A stretch of DNA of 7,870 bases from NCBI GenBank assembly GCA_030600525.1, contig JAUVLX010000160.1:1-7870 (forward strand). The letters run 5' to 3'. The notes under the pieces were generated by a model. The model saw only the letters and a list, made by a program, of their open reading frames with translations. It had not been told where the DNA came from and searched no databases. Position 1 is the stretch's first letter, and each line of letters opens with the position of its first letter. The position numbers and the translations under genes were made by a program. Shown here piece after piece: positions 1 to 5,373 of the stretch. Source of the stretch: Desulfobulbus sp. GTDB lineage: Bacteria; Desulfobacterota; Desulfobulbia; Desulfobulbales; Desulfobulbaceae.

Positions 1-1
1 A

Positions 2-274
2 AATGTAATGACCGATCTTGGCGTCATGTATCGTCGCAACAACCAACCCAAAGTGGCGATAGCAACCTTTGACAAAGTATTACAGCAGGATCCCAACCAC
101 GAACAGGCTCGCTTTAACAAAGGGGTAGTTCTGCTTGGTGAGCTTAACGACAAGGAAGGTGCGATTGCTGAATGGAAAAAACTGGTAGCCATTAACCCTT
201 TTGCCAAGACACCCTCCGGAACCACTGTCAAGGAAATCATCTCTCAACTGGAGAACCAATCCCAGAACAACTAA
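2..274 (+). CDS. TPR-repeat protein, C-terminal fragment (5' end outside window)
   Basis: The reading frame is open from the first base of the window to a TAA at 272-274, so the visible 90 codons are the end of a longer protein. An ATG at position 8 is in frame, but it falls at the start of a TPR helix and is unlikely to be the true start. Two tetratricopeptide repeats are visible. The first has LG..Y, then A...F and a closing DPNH; the second has A...G, then GAI..W and a closing INP. A short tail follows, with TPSG and a Gln/Asn-rich end. TPRs are protein-protein interaction scaffolds; nothing here shows the specific partner, and any N-terminal signal or membrane anchor would lie outside the window. 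The gene is followed by an inverted repeat and about 365 bp without a gene, so it probably ends its own transcript. Confidence 0.75.
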   Translation, partial: NVMTDLGVMYRRNNQPKVAIATFDKVLQQDPNHEQARFNKGVVLLGELNDKEGAIAEWKKLVAINPFAKTPSGTTVKEIISQLENQSQNN

Positions 275-302
275 AATCACGCTCGCTGTTTTCACTCATG
301 TC

Positions 303-340
303 AATGCGGGAAACAAAAAACTCTCTCTGTTTCCCGCATT
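303..340 (+). terminator. Perfect 13-bp inverted repeat, possible terminator of the TPR gene
   Basis: AATGCGGGAAACA at 303-315 is the exact reverse complement of TGTTTCCCGCATT at 328-340, with a 12-nt A- then CT-rich loop. It lies 28 bp past the TPR stop codon, where a terminator is expected. No run of T follows on either strand, so it is not a textbook intrinsic terminator. It could instead stabilise a 3' end or act in a Rho-dependent context. Confidence 0.45.
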
Positions 341-467
341 AACAATCTGTCGACATTCCGTTTTATATGCATGCAATTCCTGATAATGCGTCTTCCCTGT
401 AACGACGCCAGCACTTACAAGCACAACATGCCATTGCCCTTTTCACCTGTCGAATAATTGTTCGCCC
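341..467. other. Gene-free stretch upstream of the ilvB promoter
   Basis: Together with its flanks, positions 275-639 contain no convincing gene on either strand. Within 341-467 I see no RNA gene, repeat or recognisable operator. It ends at the -35 box of the ilvB promoter, so any activator or repressor site for the branched-chain operon would be expected here, but none can be named by eye. Confidence 0.5.
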
Positions 468-496
468 TTGACAGCTATTTTTATCGTCTATATAGT
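468..496 (+). promoter_or_regulatory. Sigma-70-type promoter for ilvB-ilvN(-psd)
   Basis: A perfect -35 hexamer TTGACA at 468-473 is followed by exactly 17 bp and then a -10 hexamer TATAGT at 491-496, which matches TATAAT in five of six positions. The predicted transcription start is near 502-504, giving an untranslated leader of roughly 135 nt before the preferred ilvB start. A small hairpin (TCTCTG at 505-510 with CAGAGA at 515-520) would sit at the 5' end of the transcript. Read directly from sequence; activity is inferred. Confidence 0.75.
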
Positions 497-630
497 CAAA
501 GGCTTCTCTGTTATCAGAGACAAAGAAAGAGCAAACTCAGATATATATTCTGCGTTTCTAAAATATTTACGTCGCCCAACAGGTGATGTCACCTAACCGC
601 ACCCTGCATGAACACGCAACCCACAGTGAA

Positions 631-635
631 GAGGA
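631..635 (+). promoter_or_regulatory. Ribosome binding site that sets the ilvB start
   Basis: GAGGA at 631-635 lies 4 nt before ATG 640. The in-frame upstream alternatives, GTG 583 and ATG 586, lack a purine-rich site at proper distance and would add 18-19 residues not typical of acetohydroxyacid synthases. The 640 start gives a protein beginning MSKITGSQAII, as usual for the family. Confidence 0.7.
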
Positions 636-639
636 AAAA

Positions 640-2340
640 ATGAGTAAAATAACAGGCTCTCAGGCAATCATACGATGTCTGAAGGAAGAGGGCGTTGATC
701 TAGTCTTTGGGTATCCAGGTGGTGCGGTTATTGAACTCTATGACGAACTCTGCAAGACCGATATCAAACATGTGCTTGTTCGTCATGAGCAGGGAGCTGT
801 ACATGCTGCAGACGGGTTTGCAAGGGCTACAGGCAAGGTCGGAGTTGCCATCCTCACTTCCGGTCCGGGTGCCACCAACGGGGTAACAGGAATTGCCACC
901 GCCTACTGTGACTCCATCCCGCTGGTTGTGCTCACCGGCCAGGTCCCCCGTGCACTTATCGGCAACGATGCCTTTCAGGAAGTCGATACTGTCGGCATTA
1001 CCCGTCCGTGCACCAAACATAATTATCTTGTCAATGACCCGGAACAATTGGTCCCCACCCTGCGGGAAGCCTTCTATCTTGCTGCTTCAGGACGGCCCGG
1101 CCCGGTACTGGTAGACCTCCCAAAAGATGTGATCGGATCATTGATAAGCTATCCGAAAAAAAAGCAGCCAAAAATGCAGACCTACCAGCCCAATGTAGAG
1201 CCGCACCCCGGCCAGGTGGAAAAAGCATGCAAGGCCTATCTCAAAGCCAAAAAACCAGTACTATATGTTGGAGGTGGGGTTATCCTGGCCAATGGCAGCA
1301 CAGAACTGACCCAATTTGCCAGACAGCTTAATATCCCCGTGACAATGACCCTTATGGGACTAGGTGCTTTTCCAGGAACCGACACCCTTTCGTTAGGCAT
1401 GCTTGGCATGCACGGTACCTATGCTGCCAATATGGCGGTTGCAAAAAGTGACCTGCTTATTGCCGTCGGCTCACGATTTGATGACCGTGTCACTGGAAAG
1501 CTCGACGCCTTTGCTCCCAATGCCAAGATCATCCATATAGATATTGATCCAACCTCTATCAGTAAAAATGTTGACGTTGATATCCCCATTGTTGCTGATT
1601 GCAAGCAGGCGTTACTGGCAATGAACAGCTGGTTTGCGAACTACAATGAATTTGATGCAGAAAAATTCGCTGCCAGAAATCAATCCTGGGTTGATAGAGT
1701 CTTGGAATGGGACAAGAAGCATCCTCTCTGCTATCACGAAGAGGGTGACATTATCAAACCCCAGTACGTGATTGAAAAAATCAACGAACTCACCGGGGGT
1801 GATGCCATTATCACTACCGAGGTTGGCCAAAACCAGATGTGGGCGGCTCAGTTCTATAAATTCAACCATCCCCGTCGCCTCCTTACTTCCGGAGGGTTGG
1901 GCACCATGGGGTATGGGCTTCCAGCAGCCATTGGGGCGCAGTTTGCTTTCCCAGACAAAACAGTGTTTGATATCGCTGGAGACGGCTCTATCCAGATGAA
2001 CATCCAGGAACTGGCAACGGCAAAACAATACGGTATGCCGGTAAAAGTAGCCATTTTGAATAATCAATACCTTGGAATGGTCAGACAATGGCAGGAACTT
2101 TTTTACAACGGCCATTATGCATCAACCGTGATGGAGCATGCCCCAGACTTTGTTAAGCTTGCAGAAGCCTACGGCGCGGTTGGTCTGAGAGCAAAAACCA
2201 AGGCCGAGGTAGAACCGGTAATAAAAGAAGCCCTGAGCACCGACAATATCGTTGTCATGGATTTCTCGATCAGCCGGGAAGAAGGGGTTTTCCCCATGGT
2301 TCCTGCCGGGAAACCCACCACAGAGATGCTCCTGGTCTGA
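640..2340 (+). CDS. ilvB: Acetohydroxyacid synthase (acetolactate synthase), large catalytic subunit
   Basis: Condenses two pyruvates to acetolactate, or pyruvate with 2-ketobutyrate to acetohydroxybutyrate, the first common step of valine/leucine and isoleucine synthesis; cytoplasmic. From ATG 640 the protein is 566 residues, the normal family length. The N-terminal TPP-enzyme domain has GYPGG (24-28) and RHEQGA with the cofactor-activating Glu50, then TSGPGATN. The central FAD-associated domain contains GMLGMHGTYAAN and the VGSRFDDRVTGK segment. The C-terminal TPP-binding domain has the GDG...NN motif (GDG 447-449, NN 474-475), followed by QYLGMVRQWQELFY. It is intact and ends in VPAGKPTTEMLLV, typical of biosynthetic IlvB/IlvI rather than catabolic AlsS. 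It is the first gene after a strong promoter and lies 98 bp before the regulatory subunit gene. A longer start at GTG 583 or ATG 586 is possible but less likely. Confidence 0.97.
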   Translation: MSKITGSQAIIRCLKEEGVDLVFGYPGGAVIELYDELCKTDIKHVLVRHEQGAVHAADGFARATGKVGVAILTSGPGATNGVTGIATAYCDSIPLVVLTGQVPRALIGNDAFQEVDTVGITRPCTKHNYLVNDPEQLVPTLREAFYLAASGRPGPVLVDLPKDVIGSLISYPKKKQPKMQTYQPNVEPHPGQVEKACKAYLKAKKPVLYVGGGVILANGSTELTQFARQLNIPVTMTLMGLGAFPGTDTLSLGMLGMHGTYAANMAVAKSDLLIAVGSRFDDRVTGKLDAFAPNAKIIHIDIDPTSISKNVDVDIPIVADCKQALLAMNSWFANYNEFDAEKFAARNQSWVDRVLEWDKKHPLCYHEEGDIIKPQYVIEKINELTGGDAIITTEVGQNQMWAAQFYKFNHPRRLLTSGGLGTMGYGLPAAIGAQFAFPDKTVFDIAGDGSIQMNIQELATAKQYGMPVKVAILNNQYLGMVRQWQELFYNGHYASTVMEHAPDFVKLAEAYGAVGLRAKTKAEVEPVIKEALSTDNIVVMDFSISREEGVFPMVPAGKPTTEMLLV

Positions 2341-2422
2341 AACGGGAGCGACGACACTGAAGCTCGACGGTCCTCCAGACACAACCATGAGCATAACTGC
2401 AACCGTACTGTAAAGACTCTAC

Positions 2423-2428
2423 AAGGAG
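2423..2428 (+). promoter_or_regulatory. Strong ribosome binding site of ilvN
   Basis: AAGGAG at 2423-2428 precedes ATG 2439 by 10 nt. The site sits at the end of the 98-nt ilvB-ilvN spacer, so ilvN has independent translation initiation rather than coupling to ilvB. Confidence 0.6.
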
Positions 2429-2438
2429 CAGCACTATA

Positions 2439-2924
2439 ATGAAGCATACCCTCTCTGTCCTCCTGCGAAACAAACCGGGGGCACTGTCCCATGTTACCGG
2501 ATTATTCAGCGGCCGTTGCTTTAATATCGAAAGCCTTTGCGTTGCCGAAACAATGGACTCGGAAGTTTCCTGCCTTACCCTGGTGACCCGTGGTGAGGAA
2601 GGAGTAATCGAACAGGCAATCAAGCAGCTCCACAAGTTAATTGATGTCATCAAAGTGATAGACCTCAACGAAACTGAGTTTGTTGAAAGGGAAATGGTGC
2701 TCATCCGGGTTAAGGCAGATGCATCAAGCCGTGCTGAGGTGCTTCGCATCATCGACATTTTCCGGGGCAAGGTGGTTGATGTCAGTGCCAGTTCTTATAC
2801 CGTGGAAGTGACAGGTTCAGAATCCAAGATCAAGGCAGTCATAGATATCCTCAAGCCCATCGGCATTAAGGAGATTATCCGCACCGGTACCGTTGCCATG
2901 GCCCGGGCACCAAAATCCAAATAA
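2439..2924 (+). CDS. ilvN: Acetohydroxyacid synthase, small regulatory subunit
   Basis: Binds and activates the IlvB catalytic subunit and carries the feedback site for valine. At 161 residues it matches the usual IlvN/IlvH length. An N-terminal ACT domain covers about residues 3-78 (LSVLLRNKPGALSHVTGLF, then FNIESLCVA), followed by the ALS small-subunit C-terminal domain from about residue 85 (MVLIRVKA, then IVD-like VVDVSASSYTVEVTG). Residues Asn11, Gly14, Asn29 and Ala36 are those associated with valine sensitivity in E. coli IlvH, and all are present, so feedback inhibition by valine is predicted. The gene lies in the same direction as ilvB after 98 bp, with its own AAGGAG site. The symbol ilvH would be equally acceptable for this length class. 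Confidence 0.95.
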   Translation: MKHTLSVLLRNKPGALSHVTGLFSGRCFNIESLCVAETMDSEVSCLTLVTRGEEGVIEQAIKQLHKLIDVIKVIDLNETEFVEREMVLIRVKADASSRAEVLRIIDIFRGKVVDVSASSYTVEVTGSESKIKAVIDILKPIGIKEIIRTGTVAMARAPKSK

Positions 2925-2959
2925 TGCCCCCCTTGAGACACCCTGATCAATACCACCAA

Positions 2960-2977
2960 CAGAAAACACTTTTTCTG
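2960..2977 (+). promoter_or_regulatory. Small hairpin abutting the psd ribosome binding site
   Basis: CAGAAAA at 2960-2966 pairs with TTTTCTG at 2971-2977 around a CACT loop (7 bp, no mismatch). Its 3' arm runs into GGTGA (2977-2981), the only Shine-Dalgarno-like sequence before the psd start at 2986. It is A/T-rich and hence weak. A role in setting psd translation is only a possibility. Confidence 0.3.
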
Positions 2978-2985
2978 GTGAAATT

Positions 2986-3630
2986 ATGAAAAAATCGACT
3001 ATCCCCATACACCCGGAAGGTTACCCCTTCATTCTGTTCAGCGGTTTTGCCACCCTTATCTTTGCCCTTATTAATCTTTGCATCCCGGCACTGGCGGCGC
3101 TCCTACTCACAGGATTCTCTACCTATTTTTTTCGAGACCCATCAAGGGTTCAACCGGAAGAAGAGGGTGCGATTATTTGCCCGGCTGATGGCAAGGTGAT
3201 TATTGTTAACGAAACCGAGGACAACCGTTTCCTTGATGGCAGGGTGAAAAAAATCAGTATCTTCATGAACGTGTTTAACGTGCATGTCAATCGGATTCCC
3301 ATCAGCGGCACGGTCACCAAGGTTGCTTTTCAACCGGGAAGATTTTATGCAGCTGATAAAGACAAGGCTGTCCTCCACAATGAATATGCTGCTGTTACCA
3401 TCAATACACCCGGACAAAAACAGTACTGTGTCGTGCAAATTGCAGGATTGATAGCACGACGGATTGTCTGCAAAGTTACCAAAAATGACACTGTCACTGC
3501 CGGTACACGATACGGACTTATCCGTTTTGGCTCCAGGGTCGATCTGTATTTGCCGCTTGAAGCCGAGATCAGGGTAAAGGAAGGAGATAAAGTCAAGGCA
3601 GGGGAAAGCCTGCTGGGTATTTTATCATAA
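2986..3630 (+). CDS. psd: Phosphatidylserine decarboxylase, short (archaeal-type) form
   Basis: Converts phosphatidylserine to phosphatidylethanolamine at the cytoplasmic membrane using a pyruvoyl group made by self-cleavage. At 214 residues it belongs to the short Psd class rather than the ~300-residue E. coli class. Residues 13-47 form a hydrophobic membrane-associated hairpin ending in YFFRDPSR. PADGKV carries Asp68, and FNVHVNRIP carries His100, both expected for processing and catalysis. The cleavage site is GS in RFGSRVDLYLP: Gly182/Ser183 would give a large beta chain and a 32-residue alpha chain with Ser183 turned into pyruvoyl. The start is ATG 2986 with a weak GGTGA site. The gene sits 61 bp after ilvN, a linkage known in related bacteria, where ilvC and pssA often belong to the same cluster; here neither is present. 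Confidence 0.93.
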   Translation: MKKSTIPIHPEGYPFILFSGFATLIFALINLCIPALAALLLTGFSTYFFRDPSRVQPEEEGAIICPADGKVIIVNETEDNRFLDGRVKKISIFMNVFNVHVNRIPISGTVTKVAFQPGRFYAADKDKAVLHNEYAAVTINTPGQKQYCVVQIAGLIARRIVCKVTKNDTVTAGTRYGLIRFGSRVDLYLPLEAEIRVKEGDKVKAGESLLGILS

Positions 3631-3728
3631 CCGAAACGTGAACAACGTTGACCAAATCAGGCGACCATAAACAAGTCGATCTCTATCCGTATGCCAAGTC
3701 ACAATTCAGTTCTTTGTTCTGCCTGCAG

Positions 3729-3766
3729 AAAGCAACATTTTCGGTTTGCAGAGATGATGCTTTTTT
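3729..3766 (+). terminator. Possible intrinsic terminator after psd
   Basis: AAAGCAACAT at 3729-3738 pairs with ATGATGCTTT at 3754-3763 with one A-A mismatch, and a run of six T covers 3761-3766. It lies about 100 bp downstream of the psd stop and 35 bp before rsmD, separating the branched-chain/lipid genes from the rsmD operon. The stem is modest and only partly G/C, so the call is tentative. No convincing promoter was found in 3631-3800, which leaves read-through into rsmD possible. Confidence 0.4.
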
Positions 3767-3800
3767 CTTGTTTGCTGCCAGCTAAACGGTCGTATCTCCC

Positions 3801-4391
3801 ATGCGAATAACAGGCGGCACTGTCCGCGGCCGAAAACTAGCACCCCTTAAAGGTGCAGGTGAGGTCATCAGACCAACCAGTGACCGAGTTCGCGAAGCCC
3901 TCTTCAACATCCTGGCCCAAAAAGTTATAAACAGCAAGATCCTTGATCTGTATGCCGGCACAGGTGCCTTGGGCATTGAAGCTCTTAGCAGAGGTGCCGA
4001 GTTTGCCGTCTTTATTGATCAATCAAAAGAAGCAGCGCAACTCATTCATGCCAACCTTCTCACCTGTTTTCCACAGCCAAAGGCCTCATTACTGCATCAT
4101 CGGTTACCGACACCACATATTCGTCACCAGCTTGATAAAAAGTTTTTTCCGCAGATCACCTTTGACCTCATCTTTATGGATCCCCCTTACAGGCAAGGGC
4201 TGGCAGAACAAACCCTGCAGATGGTCGAAGATGCACATTTACTTGCACCGCAAGGAGTGATAGTTGTAGAAGAATACCACAGCGTGCAACTCCCCGAACA
4301 CATCGGCACCCTCCTGCAAACAGATCATCGCCAGTACGGAGAAACAGCCATCTGGATATATAGTGCCCCTGTAAACGGGCAAGAAAGATAG
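3801..4391 (+). CDS. rsmD: 16S rRNA (guanine(966)-N(2))-methyltransferase
   Basis: Methylates G966 of 16S rRNA (E. coli numbering) in the small ribosomal subunit using S-adenosylmethionine. The 196-residue protein has the family hallmark N-terminus MRITGGTVRGRKL, followed by RPTSDRVREALFNIL (24-38). The Rossmann-fold SAM-binding motif I is DLYAGTGALGIEALSRGA (49-66), then an acidic Asp73 at the end of beta 2. The catalytic DPPY motif is at 127-130, as in N2-guanine methyltransferases. The stretch around residues 88-115 (LLHHRLPTPHIRHQLDKKFF) is variable among members. No clear Shine-Dalgarno sequence precedes ATG 3801, but the MRI.GG start is conserved in the family. coaD follows after 5 nt, the rsmD-coaD pairing found in many bacteria. 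Confidence 0.95.
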   Translation: MRITGGTVRGRKLAPLKGAGEVIRPTSDRVREALFNILAQKVINSKILDLYAGTGALGIEALSRGAEFAVFIDQSKEAAQLIHANLLTCFPQPKASLLHHRLPTPHIRHQLDKKFFPQITFDLIFMDPPYRQGLAEQTLQMVEDAHLLAPQGVIVVEEYHSVQLPEHIGTLLQTDHRQYGETAIWIYSAPVNGQER

Positions 4392-4396
4392 GACAC

Positions 4397-4921
4397 ATGA
4401 GCGATATGCAACATCGATTAGCGGAAAACGGTAACTCTTCACCTACAATAGCAGTCTATCCCGGAACTTTTGATCCGATTACCAATGGTCATATTGATAT
4501 TATTAAAAGGGGACTCAACCTCTTTGACAAAATAATCATCACAGTGGCTATCAATTCACAAAAAACACCGCTTTTCTCCCTGGAAGAACGAATGCAGCTC
4601 ATCGAACAATCGTTCAACGGCATGAACGGCCGCATTGCAGTGGACTACACTGACGGCTTGATCGTGGATTATGCCCTGCAACAAAAGGCCGCAACCATTA
4701 TCAGGGGATTACGCGCTATTTCGGACTTTGACTATGAGTTTCAACTGGCGCTCATGAACCGAAGACTGCAGCGCAAGGTGGAAACCGTTTTCCTCATGAC
4801 CGGTTTTCGTTGGATATACATCAGTTCCACCAGTATCAAAGATGCTGCAAAATGCCAGGGAAACATTACTGGCCTGGTGCCAGAGCATGTGGAAAAAGCC
4901 CTTAAGGAAAAATTCAGCTGA
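4397..4921 (+). CDS. coaD: Phosphopantetheine adenylyltransferase
   Basis: Transfers AMP from ATP to 4'-phosphopantetheine to give dephospho-CoA, the penultimate step of coenzyme A synthesis; cytoplasmic. The protein is 174 residues. The nucleotidyltransferase core begins AVYPGTFDPITNGH (19-32) with the TxGH motif at 29-32. RGLR (103-106) and DFDYEFQLALMNRRL follow, and the late ISSTS motif (142-146) lies in WIYISSTSIKDAA. The first 16 or so residues, before TIAVYPG, form an extension compared with enzymes that begin about three residues before this motif. Met4 at 4406 is an alternative start, but ATG 4397 has an AGG at 4390-4392 and sits just 5 nt after rsmD. The stop codon shares one base with the next start (TGATG at 4919-4923), so the Rieske gene is likely translated by coupling. 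Confidence 0.95.
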   Translation: MSDMQHRLAENGNSSPTIAVYPGTFDPITNGHIDIIKRGLNLFDKIIITVAINSQKTPLFSLEERMQLIEQSFNGMNGRIAVDYTDGLIVDYALQQKAATIIRGLRAISDFDYEFQLALMNRRLQRKVETVFLMTGFRWIYISSTSIKDAAKCQGNITGLVPEHVEKALKEKFS

Positions 4922-5373
4922 TGTCTGTGACCGGATCCCGCCGCCCTCTCTCCAAAAAAGAGTCTCGCCGGTCTCTGCTGCGTAAAATGTTTAACTGGTC
5001 CGCAGCGGCAGTTGCCCTTTCTCTTGTCTATCCTCTCTTGAGATACACCAGGTTCAGGGTAAAACCAAAGCCACGCTATGTTACCGTTAATGGCCCGCTG
5101 CCCTTAAGTGGGTATCATGCAGAACGTGATTTCATTCTCTTCGCCGACAACGAAACCGCGATAGCGGTATCACGAACCTGCACCCACCTTGGTTGCAGAA
5201 TTAATTTCCTGGAAGACAAGGACTATATAGAATGTCCCTGCCACCAGAGTAGATTCACCCGCCAGGGGAAGCGAATAACTGGACCCGCAGAAAAAGATCT
5301 CCCTGCATACGCAGTTGAAATCCAAAAAGATCAACAAGGATCAACTACCAAATATGTGGTTGAGCTCATATGA
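4921..5373 (+). CDS. Rieske 2Fe-2S protein of a bc-type quinol-oxidising complex
   Basis: Likely accepts electrons from quinol at the Qo site of the cytochrome b encoded next. It is 150 residues. The N-terminus has a twin-arginine-like motif SRRSLLRK (15-22) and one membrane segment (about 26-41), the usual uncleaved Tat anchor of Rieske proteins. Box I is CTHLGC (Cys87, His89, Cys92) and box II is CPCHQSRF (Cys105, Cys107, His108). Predicted cluster ligands are Cys87, His89, Cys105 and His108, with a Cys92-Cys107 disulfide. The GPAEKDLPAY segment (121-130) matches the family's Pro loop. Oddities: Gln109 replaces the usual Gly, and Phe112 stands where high-potential proteins have Tyr. The start overlaps the coaD stop (TGATG), with AAGGA at 4904-4908 as a distant ribosome site; the end overlaps cytochrome b by ATGA. 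Confidence 0.9.
   Translation: MSVTGSRRPLSKKESRRSLLRKMFNWSAAAVALSLVYPLLRYTRFRVKPKPRYVTVNGPLPLSGYHAERDFILFADNETAIAVSRTCTHLGCRINFLEDKDYIECPCHQSRFTRQGKRITGPAEKDLPAYAVEIQKDQQGSTTKYVVELI

Noticed and set aside
583..639. N-terminal extension of IlvB from GTG 583 or ATG 586.
   Set aside because: The GAGGA site and family-typical N-terminus favour ATG 640; the added residues resemble no known IlvB leader.
1612..2115. Long minus-strand open frame (167 codons) inside ilvB.
   Set aside because: It is the antisense shadow of the conserved IlvB C-terminal domain; its translation shows no domain or motif.
2387..2413. Eight-codon ORF MSITATVL between ilvB and ilvN containing Ile, Val and Leu codons, reminiscent of an attenuation leader peptide.
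   Set aside because: It has only one codon of each branched-chain residue, no ribosome site, and no terminator/antiterminator pair follows before ilvN.
2270..2770. Minus-strand open frame of 166 codons across the ilvB-ilvN junction.
   Set aside because: It is low-complexity, Ser/Arg-rich antisense of conserved coding DNA, with no recognisable product.
3648..3676. Possible promoter with TTGACC at 3648-3653 upstream of rsmD.
   Set aside because: At 17-bp spacing the -10 position reads ACAAGT, a poor match, and no better spacing was found.
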